Virus record (IMG/VR): IMGVR_UViG_3300020121_000362
Coordinates: 1 to 51,066 of that record
Length of the DNA: 51,066 bases
Reading direction: 5' to 3' (one strand)
From: a virus
Position numbers and translations under genes: made by a program. This document shows, in pieces, positions 45,208 to 51,066 of this stretch. Within the stretch, counting starts at the first letter, position 1; every line of letters begins with the position of its first letter. The notes under the pieces are model-generated. The model saw only the letters and a list, made by a program, of their open reading frames with translations, ran no database searches and was not told the origin of the DNA.

Positions 45208-45761
45208 GCCGCCTCCAACGCTTCGCTATCGACCGCCCTCAAAAACACCGCCACGAGCGCCCCGACGGCGAATCCGCCCAAATGACAGCCGAACGAGACG
45301 TCCCCGCCGCCCCCGGCGACGGCGTGCCAGATTTCGACCCCGGCGAAAGCGACCGCGAACCCGATGAGCCGAGGGCGCACGACGGCGGCGACCGCGAGAA
45401 GCCCGAAGAGGGCTCCCGAGGCGCCTACCAGGGGCGTCGAGGAGCCGGCGTTGACGATGCAGTGAAGGGCGGCCCCGCCGAGCCCTGCGGCCCCGTAGAG
45501 GCCGAGGAAACGGAGGCTCCCGAGGGCTCTTTCCACGATGCTGCCGAAAATGCCCAGAAAAACGAGGTTACCGCCCAGGTGTAACATCGAATTCGGGTCG
45601 TGGAGGAACATGCTCGAGAGGGCCGTCTCCAAGCCAGGATGACTCGGAATGAGGCCGTAGGTCTGGCAGAGGGCGTCCCCGCCCGGGGCGAGCTCGAGGC
45701 CGTAGACGGAGATCAGGGCCAGGGCCAGGAGGCCGGTGATGGGGGCGGTTTCTCGGGCCAT
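45204..45761 (-). CDS. Rhomboid-family intramembrane serine protease
   Basis: 185 residues, ATG 45761. About six hydrophobic helices. MLHLGGNLVFLGIFG carries the HxxxN of helix 2, STPLVGASGALFGLLAVAAV has the catalytic Ser in GxSG, and VSFGCHLGGFAVGALVAVFL has the catalytic His. Cleaves single-pass membrane proteins within the bilayer. It heads a five-to-six-gene minus-strand operon of small, mostly membrane or Cys-containing proteins, which could include substrates. Rhomboids are uncommon in phage genomes. Confidence 0.85.
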   Translation of the reverse strand: MARETAPITGLLALALISVYGLELAPGGDALCQTYGLIPSHPGLETALSSMFLHDPNSMLHLGGNLVFLGIFGSIVERALGSLRFLGLYGAAGLGGAALHCIVNAGSSTPLVGASGALFGLLAVAAVVRPRLIGFAVAFAGVEIWHAVAGGGGDVSFGCHLGGFAVGALVAVFLRAVDSEALEAA

Positions 45762-45886
45762 ATGGAGTAGACGGGACGTTTTTGGCGATATTCAATTGTA
45801 TGGGCAAAAGACTGGCAGTGAATGCGGAACCGTAGTACCACGTCTATTCTATCGCGGCTAGAACTTATGCTGCCGCTGGAAGGCCC
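45762..45886. promoter_or_regulatory. Divergent intergenic region
   Basis: 125 bp between the rhomboid gene and the gene at 45887. Rightward, TATGCT (45858-45863) could serve as -10, and GGAAGG (45877-45882) is a good Shine-Dalgarno for ATG 45887. Leftward, an AT-rich patch around 45787-45803 may hold the rhomboid promoter. No clear operator is seen. Confidence 0.35.
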
Positions 45887-46333
45887 ATGACCCCCAACGA
45901 CATGATCAAAGAACTCGCCCACGCTCTCAAGGAAGTGATCGGCGATTCCGACGAGGGCTACCTCGAGCAAGAACCCGAAGACGCCTACGTCGACCTCGCT
46001 GCGAGGCTCGTCTTTAGGCTCTCGAAGGGCGCGCTCACGATCTCGCCGGTTGTGCCGGCCGAGACCACTCGAAGAGAAGAGATCAAACGCAATCATGGTG
46101 AAGCCGCGACGCGGATCTTCGGCATCTTCACGGAGTGGATGCTCGGACACCCTGAACGCCACTTCATCTCCGGTACCGATCGCTCGGGCAAGTTCGAGGT
46201 CATCGTACGCGCCGGCAGCGAGACGAGGGCTTACTTCCAGGGCGCGACGATTCAAGACGCTTACGCGCAGGCAGCACAGACCATTTCTTTCGAAGGAGTA
46301 ACAGATGGCGAAAAAGAGCAAGCCCAAGGTTGA
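45887..46333 (+). CDS. Unknown protein
   Basis: 148 residues, GGAAGG before ATG 45887. Helical N terminus (MIKELAHALKEVIGDSDEGY), C-terminal FEVIVRAGSETRAYFQGATI then QDAYAQAAQ. First gene of a seven-gene plus-strand run. No family recognised. Confidence 0.5.
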   Translation: MTPNDMIKELAHALKEVIGDSDEGYLEQEPEDAYVDLAARLVFRLSKGALTISPVVPAETTRREEIKRNHGEAATRIFGIFTEWMLGHPERHFISGTDRSGKFEVIVRAGSETRAYFQGATIQDAYAQAAQTISFEGVTDGEKEQAQG

Positions 46334-46571
46334 GTCGTCGAAACACAAGACTGAACCGTCGAAACCCGTGGACTCGTTGTTCAATCCGAGCGAGATCGCG
46401 AAACGACTTCAGTACGTCAACGTCGAGGAATTGCTACAAGGGATCTTCGACGCGATCGACGGCGCGAAGGCGATGGCCGGGTCGCTTCCTCCGGAAGATT
46501 GTGACGAGGATCGAGAGACGCTCGAACAGCTTCGTAAGACGGTCGTCTTCGTGTTTGGAGCCGACCGATGA
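46305..46571 (+). CDS. Small unknown protein
   Basis: 88 residues with GAAGGAG eight bases before ATG 46305, starting inside the previous gene. Lys/Ser-rich N terminus, then LFNPSEIAKRLQYVNVEELL and ALGI-free helical part ETLEQLRKTVVFVFGADR. No family recognised. Confidence 0.5.
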   Translation: MAKKSKPKVESSKHKTEPSKPVDSLFNPSEIAKRLQYVNVEELLQGIFDAIDGAKAMAGSLPPEDCDEDRETLEQLRKTVVFVFGADR

Positions 46572-46747
46572 GCGCCGTCGAGAAACAAGAACCGAAGCTC
46601 ATCGAGTCGGCGTTCCTGCCGAACGGTGACCAGGTCTGCATCTGGTCCGACGGCGTCGCGACGCTCGTCAACCGTGACAAGGGCGACGAAGTCATCGGCG
46701 TCCGGAAGGCGCGAAACATGATCGAGAAAGCGAGAGAAACACAATGA
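46568..46747 (+). CDS. 59-residue unknown protein
   Basis: ATG 46568 (ATGA overlap), reading MSAVEKQEPKLIESAFLPNG, CIWSDGVATLVNRDKGDEVI and a charged end. Stop overlaps the next ATG, so it is a solid member of the chain. Confidence 0.5.
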   Translation: MSAVEKQEPKLIESAFLPNGDQVCIWSDGVATLVNRDKGDEVIGVRKARNMIEKARETQ

Positions 46748-46926
46748 GCAAAAAGAAAAACACCAAGGTATGGAAGGACGAGGTTATCAACGTGCGCCTC
46801 ACGGCGGGACAGAAAGAAGAGCTAGAGAGGGTTGCCGCTACCGAGGGACTAGGGCTCAGCACGTGGCTGCTTCGACTCGGGTTGGTAGAGGCGCAGAAAA
46901 AACGAACGGAAGAGGCCCGACGATGA
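46744..46926 (+). CDS. Ribbon-helix-helix-like protein
   Basis: 60 residues, ATG 46744. DEVINVRLTAGQKEELERVA then GLSTWLLRLGLVEAQKK is the strand-helix-helix pattern of RHH proteins (Arc or mobilisation-protein type). May regulate this small operon. Confidence 0.55.
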   Translation: MSKKKNTKVWKDEVINVRLTAGQKEELERVAATEGLGLSTWLLRLGLVEAQKKRTEEARR

Positions 46927-47198
46927 AAGCTCAACGACGTGTGCGAAGACGAGTTTTTGACGGCGATCCACGAGCTGACGAGACACGAGCGGCGATGCTC
47001 GCTGCGCGCTTCGAAGACGAGGTCGAGGTCATGGATCTTCAAGCGTCGGAGCTCGTGTGTGATGTTGCTGACTTGTGGGTGAAAGCCAGACACATGTCCG
47101 ATTTGTCCGTCTCCGACAGTGGAAGGCGTTTGGCTCAAGCGCTCATGCGCTTAGAGCTCGTCACTCGCCCGAGCGCGATGCGGAAAGTGCGCCCATGA
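46923..47198 (+). CDS. Unknown protein, paralogue of the product at 47377
   Basis: 91 residues from ATG 46923. The C-terminal ~60 residues (DLQASELVCDVADLWVKAR, LMRLELVTRPSAMRKVRP) align with those of the protein at 47377-47793 (DLGASEIACAVADAWAAEL, LQRLEAITRPSAVRKVRP). Function unknown. Confidence 0.5.
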   Translation: MKAQRRVRRRVFDGDPRADETRAAMLAARFEDEVEVMDLQASELVCDVADLWVKARHMSDLSVSDSGRRLAQALMRLELVTRPSAMRKVRP

Positions 47199-47380
47199 AA
47201 ACCGCTCTCCTCTTGCAACTTCCGGACGGCCGCTACTTAGCCGACGACTTCACGACGTGGGTCGAGAACATCGCCGCCGCGCATCGATTCATCCCCGGCG
47301 CGGCGCTCAATCACTGCTGGGAAGAGTTCCGGCGTCTCGGCGTCAAGGCCGTGCCGGTGCAGGCTTCGGAGGCACCATGA
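47195..47380 (+). CDS. Small unknown protein
   Basis: 61 residues from ATG 47195 (MKTALLLQLPDGRYLADDFT), ATGA overlaps at both ends. WVENIAAAHRFIPGAALNHC resembles small phage proteins that have a 'DGxYL.Ddf...W' opening. Role unknown. Confidence 0.45.
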   Translation: MKTALLLQLPDGRYLADDFTTWVENIAAAHRFIPGAALNHCWEEFRRLGVKAVPVQASEAP

Positions 47381-47793
47381 GCGCTCGAAAGAAAACGATT
47401 CTTCCCGGCGCGTTTGCCGTCAGCGCCAAGGACGTGGTCTTCCGCAAAGACGGACAGGTGAGCCACATCAAACCCGACGCCAACGTCAGGCGTGTGGCTT
47501 ACTCCGCCGGCAAGCCGATGAAGCGCCTCACTCCGCACGACGCGAAGGTCGCGTTCAAGCGCGCCTCGCGCGCCCTGGACGACGACATGGAGGCGATCGA
47601 TCTCGGAGCGTCCGAGATTGCGTGCGCGGTGGCGGATGCGTGGGCGGCCGAGTTAGTGAGAGTGAAAAGGACTCTTCCACACGACTCCGACGCAGAAGAA
47701 GTGCTGCGCGACAGAGATCCTGTGATGTTCAAGGCGCTTCAACGTCTCGAAGCAATCACGCGCCCGAGCGCGGTGAGGAAGGTGCGGCCGTGA
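47377..47793 (+). CDS. Unknown protein, paralogue of the product at 46923
   Basis: 138 residues, ATG 47377. N-terminal half FAVSAKDVVFRKDGQVSHIK and RLTPHDAKVAFKRASRALDD is unique; the C-terminal half repeats the 46923 protein and both end RKVRP. Tandem duplication with a 61-residue gene between. Confidence 0.5.
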   Translation: MSARKKTILPGAFAVSAKDVVFRKDGQVSHIKPDANVRRVAYSAGKPMKRLTPHDAKVAFKRASRALDDDMEAIDLGASEIACAVADAWAAELVRVKRTLPHDSDAEEVLRDRDPVMFKALQRLEAITRPSAVRKVRP

Positions 47794-47794
47794 T

Positions 47795-48322
47795 CTACCG
47801 CATTGCGCTGAGAGCCGCCCACTTCTCCCCTCGGTCAATGAAGATGTTTTTCCACCGGCTCTCCTCGGCTTTGCACGTTCTACCTGTGCCGTACAGAACG
47901 AGTGCTTCCGGCCAGGAGTGCTTCGGATCGACGCCGTGGCAGTACCACCAGGCGCTCTTCAAGCGCTCCGCGGTGACGGTCGCACATCGGGTCGTGCTCT
48001 CGAGGTCTAGCCCGGCGAGCCCAACCCATTCTTCACGAGTGAGCTTCTCTTGATGGTTCCCACCGAGACAGATTGCCGCGCCTCCGTCGCCACGGTGCTC
48101 TCCGGACTGCACGAGTGGCGAGAATCGACTTTCACCCCAGAACGTGACCGTGATCGCCATCGCCATGTGTCGGCGTTGAGACGGTCGGGCGACTTCGGAC
48201 GCTTTTTCGATGGATCGTGCGATGAGCTCCATTCGAGCTCGAAACTCGATGTCAGACTCGCCCCACTTCGGGGAAGGGCCAGGCATCAGAACGAGGATTG
48301 CTGCGAGAATGGCTTGCGTCAT
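47795..48322 (-). CDS. Secreted lysozyme/transglycosylase-like protein
   Basis: 175 residues, ATG 48322. Hydrophobic start (MTQAILAAILVLM) may be a signal sequence. AMAITVTFWGESRFSPLVQS with a likely catalytic Glu, EHRGDGGAAICLGGNHQEKL, LDLESTTRCATVTAERLKSA and LVLYGTGRTCKAEESRWKNI match lysozyme-like SLT proteins (E-S-R-F, GD-G, paired Cys). Candidate endolysin or virion muramidase; the holin-like protein at 49673 lies nearby. Confidence 0.6.
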   Translation of the reverse strand: MTQAILAAILVLMPGPSPKWGESDIEFRARMELIARSIEKASEVARPSQRRHMAMAITVTFWGESRFSPLVQSGEHRGDGGAAICLGGNHQEKLTREEWVGLAGLDLESTTRCATVTAERLKSAWWYCHGVDPKHSWPEALVLYGTGRTCKAEESRWKNIFIDRGEKWAALSAMR

Positions 48323-48372
48323 GGTTTGAAGCCTAGATCGAGGCTAGTCTGGTTGTCACCTGTGGCGACTCA

Positions 48373-48519
48373 ATGACCCCTCTCGCCATGCTCCCCTGCC
48401 GCCTCGTCGTGCGTCCGCACAAGGGCATGAGCGTGAACGCCTTTCACTACGACATCGAGCTCGATCGCATCGCGCTCTCGAACCTGAAGGCCAGGCAACG
48501 TTCACGTCTTTTTGGGTAG
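48373..48519 (+). CDS. Possible 48-residue protein
   Basis: ATG 48373, reading MTPLAMLPCRLVVRPHKGMS and YDIELDRIALSNLKARQRSR. Divergent from the lysozyme gene. Overlaps the end of a minus-strand gene by 18 bp. Weak support. Confidence 0.35.
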   Translation: MTPLAMLPCRLVVRPHKGMSVNAFHYDIELDRIALSNLKARQRSRLFG

Positions 48520-48660
48520 CGGGACGCCGATCCCGGGGCGTGTCTGCTTGCGGTAGTCCTCTTCAACGGGCTCGAATCGTTTCTCGCTTTCGGGTGTCAC
48601 TGCTTGTAGTTCTCGGATACTGACTGCCCTGGGCGTCTTGTCGGGATCACTCGAGAGCAT
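48502..48660 (-). CDS. 52-residue unknown protein
   Basis: ATG 48660 lies within the last codons of the upstream gene (48647). MLSSDPDKTPRAVSIRELQA, EEDYRKQTRPGIGVPLPKKT: natural composition and coupling. Confidence 0.45.
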   Translation of the reverse strand: MLSSDPDKTPRAVSIRELQAVTPESEKRFEPVEEDYRKQTRPGIGVPLPKKT

Positions 48661-48865
48661 CCCAACGCAGACGACGCTTGATCGTGCGGAGATCGTTCGC
48701 GAGCAGCGGAAGCCTGTCGAGGAGGTCGGCGCTCTCTCGGAGTTTCGAGGAGAGCTTAGGCCCGTCTGAACTATTGAGGTACTCGAGCATTGCGACGAGA
48801 GCCTCGAGCTCCTCGGTGCTCTTGATCATGGCACCGAGTAGGGCGTCGACGGCCTTCTCACGCAT
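48647..48865 (-). CDS. Small helical protein
   Basis: 72 residues, ATG 48865. Leu/Glu-rich helices (EELEALVAMLEYLNSSDGPK, LLDRLPLLANDLRTIKRRLR) suggest coiled coil or dimer. No family recognised. Confidence 0.45.
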   Translation of the reverse strand: MREKAVDALLGAMIKSTEELEALVAMLEYLNSSDGPKLSSKLRESADLLDRLPLLANDLRTIKRRLRWDALE

Positions 48866-48938
48866 CGTGGAAGAGTATCACGCGGGCGCTAGCGGTGCCG
48901 AATGCTCCACAAGGTAGCCGTTTGATGGTAAATTGAAT

Positions 48939-48971
48939 GCGCCTCGCGACGATCTGACACGCCCGAGGCGC
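48939..48971. promoter_or_regulatory. Hairpin in the leader of the HNH endonuclease gene
   Basis: GCGCCTCG (48939-48946) and CGAGGCGC (48964-48971), a perfect 8-bp stem with 17-nt loop, 24 bp before ATG 48996. Homing-endonuclease genes often have such structures to limit early translation; here it is only a sequence observation. Confidence 0.4.
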
Positions 48972-48995
48972 TTGGCCCAAAGGACCGGAGATCCG

Positions 48996-49682
48996 ATGAG
49001 CAGATCAACCATAACGTCTTGTTGTGAAGGGTGCGGGAAAAAATTCGAGGGGCGTCGACCGGACATTAACAGGAAGCCGGCGAAGTTTTGTTCACGTGCT
49101 TGTCGCAGCAAGAAGGTGTCGGTACGGTGCATCCGATGTGGTGCGCAGTTTCAGGTAAAGGCGTATAGGGTAACGACAGCGCTCTACTGCTCGAAAGCCT
49201 GCCGTAGAGATCAAGTAGAGCGTCGATGCACGCAGTGCGGCGTCGCTTTTCATGTAGTTCGTTGTCGGGAGACGACCGCGTTGTATTGTTCGTTGAAGTG
49301 TAAAGACGACGCGCACGTGGTGCGCGCGAAGGACATTTCGCGCACGCTGGTTAGGTTTTGGCGGAACGTCGACAAGAAAGGGCCTACGCCGAAACACGTG
49401 CGAAGACTGGGTCCGTGTTGGCTTTGGCGCGGCACACTGGATAATAACGGGTACGGAATGATTTCCACGAAAACGTTGTCGAAGCGCTCCCCGATCGTGA
49501 AGGCGCACCGATTCTCGTTTTTTCTCGCACACTCTCGTTGGCCGGAGCTCTTCGTTTGTCACCATTGCGACAATCCGGCGTGTGTTCGTCCGGACCATCT
49601 TTTCGAAGGCACTCAAGCCGACAACATGGCCGATATGGCGCGCAAGGGTCGAGGGCGTAACGGGGCGGAGTACTACCTGTGA
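48996..49682 (+). CDS. HNH homing endonuclease with multiple zinc-ribbons
   Basis: 228 residues from ATG 48996, GGACCGGAG upstream. Three successive CxxC...CSxxC units ([53 protein letters not shown]) precede the nuclease: [40 protein letters not shown] and [20 protein letters not shown] followed by ADNMADM. This is the HNH_3-type homing endonuclease. The zinc-ribbons probably set DNA specificity. A/T-richer than neighbours; on the opposite strand to both flanking genes. Confidence 0.85.
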   Translation: MSRSTITSCCEGCGKKFEGRRPDINRKPAKFCSRACRSKKVSVRCIRCGAQFQVKAYRVTTALYCSKACRRDQVERRCTQCGVAFHVVRCRETTALYCSLKCKDDAHVVRAKDISRTLVRFWRNVDKKGPTPKHVRRLGPCWLWRGTLDNNGYGMISTKTLSKRSPIVKAHRFSFFLAHSRWPELFVCHHCDNPACVRPDHLFEGTQADNMADMARKGRGRNGAEYYL

Positions 49683-49891
49683 TGGTGAAGCACCGGACCG
49701 CTCCACGGTAGCGAGGCACCGAAGAAGCTTGCAGCTACGCTCAGCGCCCACAATGCGATCACGATGATCGCAATTATCCGCGCCGCTTGTTTGAGTTTTT
49801 CGTTGCCGGGAAGCAGGGCGAGCAGTCGATCTCCGCCCCAGATGATTACGGCGAGAAAGAGGATTAGGAAAATGAGTTCGACGATGGGCAT
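49673..49891 (-). CDS. Two-helix membrane protein, holin-like / Thivi_2564-like
   Basis: 72 residues, ATG 49891. [20 protein letters not shown], a short polar turn ([16 protein letters not shown]) and [20 protein letters not shown]: two transmembrane helices. The pattern resembles Thivi_2564-type small membrane proteins that occur in phages and may act as holins. Converges with the HNH gene, overlapping by 10 bp. Confidence 0.55.
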   Translation of the reverse strand: MPIVELIFLILFLAVIIWGGDRLLALLPGNEKLKQAARIIAIIVIALWALSVAASFFGASLPWSGPVLHHHR

Positions 49892-49930
49892 GAGGGTCTC
49901 CTTGTTTTGAGGAAGTGTAGTGCTTGTTCT

Positions 49931-50383
49931 TCAGTCTTGCCCGACCACCACAACGGCCGGAAACTGTTTTGCTTTCAAGTACCAAAGCGCCACGTACCGG
50001 TGCGCGCCCTCGATGATGAATGCGCCTTTTTCGTCGAATCCGATGATGAGCGGGTTTATCTCTTCGGACTCGCCGATCGCTTGAGCTAGGCGCTCGCTGC
50101 GCTTGAAGTCGGCGTAGAAGACCGTCTTCGGATCACCGAGATCCGACATCGGAACGACGCGAACGCCGGGGAGCGTTTCCGATTCAGCGAAGTAGCCGTC
50201 GATCGAGTCGAGGTTCGGTACGTGATCGCGGACCAGCCTGCCGTCGACGCGATCGCCAGCTACTTGGTAGCTTGCTTCCGCTTTTTCGACGAGGTCGGCG
50301 AACGACGTTTCGCCGACCTCTTGGCTTTTGGGACGGGAGCCTCGGCCGCACCGCGGACTTCTCGATGCAGGATGAGGAGTGTG
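49931..50383 (-). CDS. ParB-like domain protein, start codon unresolved
   Basis: The ParB/Srx core is clear: AIGESEEINPLIIGFDEKGA then FIIEGAHRYVALWYLKAKQF (the GxHR motif) to stop 49931. The only ATG is 50149, giving 72 residues, but good protein-like sequence continues upstream in the same frame to at least 50320 (VGETSFADLVEKAEASYQVA, GRLVRDHVPNLDSIDGYFAE, LPGVRVVPMSDLG). No ATG, GTG or TTG precedes it before the TGA at 50386-50384 that ends the upstream gene in the same frame. Read-through, a nonsense mutation splitting a longer protein, or a rare start all fit. Confidence 0.55.
   Translation of the reverse strand, partial: HTPHPASRSPRCGRGSRPKSQEVGETSFADLVEKAEASYQVAGDRVDGRLVRDHVPNLDSIDGYFAESETLPGVRVVPMSDLGDPKTVFYADFKRSERLAQAIGESEEINPLIIGFDEKGAFIIEGAHRYVALWYLKAKQFPAVVVVGQD
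50291..50320. repeat. 12-bp perfect hairpin between the two reading frames
   Basis: GAGGTCGGCGAA (50291-50302) and TTCGCCGACCTC (50309-50320) with a 6-nt loop. In the minus-strand mRNA it lies about 64 nt after the TGA at 50384 and within the ParB-like coding extension. Could influence termination, reinitiation or stop-codon read-through. Confidence 0.55.
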
Positions 50384-51066
50384 TCAGCGAGCCACGGCAC
50401 CGGAGTCTTGAAGTGCCTTGTGCACGCCTTTGAAGAACGCTTGCTCCGTCTCTCGTGTCACCTCGACGCCGTAGCTCTCGAGCTCGGTAGCCACGTCGGC
50501 GTCACGTTTTATGTCCCATTCGAGTTGTTGGAGCATGTTGCGTGCGATCTTCCGAGCGTCGTCCGGCGTCTCGAGTGGGAGCACCTGATCTTCGGGCATC
50601 TTGCTCGCTTCGATGAGCTGGTCTCGCACCCAGTTGTCGAAGTGTTCGGTTTGGATCTGCACGACGGCGTACTTCTCACCGGCGGCTTGGGCGCGCTCGG
50701 TGGGAGTGAAGCCTTTCCCGCGTCTGGCTTCGCCTGCGGCTTTGTAGTCGCGGACGCTAGTTCCGGGGCGTGGGGCGCCGAGCTTGAACTGGGGTTCACG
50801 AGATATACGAGATCGAGCCCGTCCAATGCTCTTGGCCTTGTTGATGATGCGGTTTTCCAGATCTATTTTGTCTTCAGGGCGTTGACCTATGTACGAACGA
50901 AACCAGGCAGGTTTGTTCATCTGATCGAAGGCCTGGTCGTAGCTGATGCCTTTTGCTTCACGGAGAGCGTCGAAGTCAGCGGCAAAAGCTTCTATGAGCG
51001 CAGGGTCCACATATTCCGAGACGTGTTCCGCCGCCCGTCGCCCTGCGTGCCCTGCAATCGGCTTCG
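50384..51066 (-). CDS. Partial phage protein, possibly the end of a large polyvalent protein
   Basis: The frame is open to the window edge on its 5' side (GTG 51010 is internal; codons continue KPIAGHAGRRAAEHVSEYVD upstream), so only the last ~226 residues are seen. Charged and helical: ALREAKGISYDQAFDQMNKP, SYIGQRPEDKIDLENRIINK, EHFDNWVRDQLIEASKMPED and ARKIARNMLQQLEWDIKRDA. No catalytic motif recognised. It shares its frame with the ParB-like region after the stop. Confidence 0.5.
   Translation of the reverse strand, partial: KPIAGHAGRRAAEHVSEYVDPALIEAFAADFDALREAKGISYDQAFDQMNKPAWFRSYIGQRPEDKIDLENRIINKAKSIGRARSRISREPQFKLGAPRPGTSVRDYKAAGEARRGKGFTPTERAQAAGEKYAVVQIQTEHFDNWVRDQLIEASKMPEDQVLPLETPDDARKIARNMLQQLEWDIKRDADVATELESYGVEVTRETEQAFFKGVHKALQDSGAVAR

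Noticed and set aside
1-51066. tRNA, rRNA or riboswitch genes
   Set aside because: No cloverleaf with a GGTTCGAATCC-type T arm, and no known riboswitch core was recognised by eye; small structured RNAs could still be missed.
1-51066. Terminase, portal, major capsid or tail-tube genes
   Set aside because: None of the larger proteins shows their motifs; the HerA/FtsK-like ATPase lacks terminase nuclease features. They may lie outside the window.

Overview
The window looks like part of a large, mosaic bacteriophage or phage-plasmid genome. It encodes a nearly complete viral-type replication and nucleotide-metabolism set: prim-pol/ATPase, Cas4-like nuclease, SF2 helicase, an ssDNA-binding-like protein, family A DNA polymerase, RuvC-like resolvase, ThyX, dNMP kinase and two MazG-like proteins. 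It also has glycan-modifying enzymes, two or three lysozyme-like proteins, a tyrosine recombinase, four free-standing homing-type nucleases and dozens of tiny genes joined by ATGA, GTGA, TTGA or TGATG overlaps. No ribosomal, tRNA or housekeeping gene was seen. The host cannot be fixed from the sequence. The moderately GC-rich, C/G-ending codon use and the lectin, SGNH and glycosyltransferase content would suit a soil-type Gram-negative such as a myxobacterium relative, but that is a guess. No terminase, portal, major capsid or tail gene is recognisable here, so the virion class is open.

Layout. 1-4860: end of a glycine-rich fibre-like gene, then a minus-strand cassette of two large glycosyltransferases, a methyltransferase and an RHH regulator. 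4861-8953: plus-strand cluster of membrane-anchored SGNH hydrolase, membrane-anchored tail-type lysozyme, small anchored proteins and a bulb-lectin protein. 8895-13362: minus-strand operon from a tyrosine recombinase down to a HerA/FtsK-like ATPase that is split by a +1 frameshift. 13543-15081: unknown, possibly structural protein. 15166-20060: minus-strand nucleotide operon, with an endonuclease VII gene inserted antisense near its head. 20146-20321: nested inverted and direct repeats (origin candidate) beside the prim-pol gene. 22866-44174: one long plus-strand run, first replication and recombination genes, then small accessory genes including a Tad1/Acb2-like candidate, an RHH-nucleotidyltransferase pair, a disrupted dCMP deaminase and an intact IS1595-type element with passenger genes. 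44178-45761: minus-strand membrane-protein operon headed by a rhomboid protease. 45887-51066: small genes, a secreted lysozyme-like protein, an HNH endonuclease, a holin-like protein, a ParB-like domain and a partial gene leaving the window.

How it fits together. ThyX, dNMP kinase and MazG proteins would feed and sanitise the dNTP pool for prim-pol, PolA and the helicase. The Cas4-like nuclease, its neighbour, the SSB-like protein and the RuvC-like enzyme form a recombination and end-processing set. The accessory runs look like counter-defence and host take-over genes. The most striking unexplained element is a 350-bp array of degenerate CGANN pentamers with a CAGTAACC-type marker every 64-69 bp (25716-26066), placed between two replication genes. 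Other structural surprises are a perfect 30-bp inverted repeat enclosing further repeats (20146-20321), an inverted repeat over the recombinase start codon, and an IS insertion whose pre-insertion gene can be reconstructed exactly.
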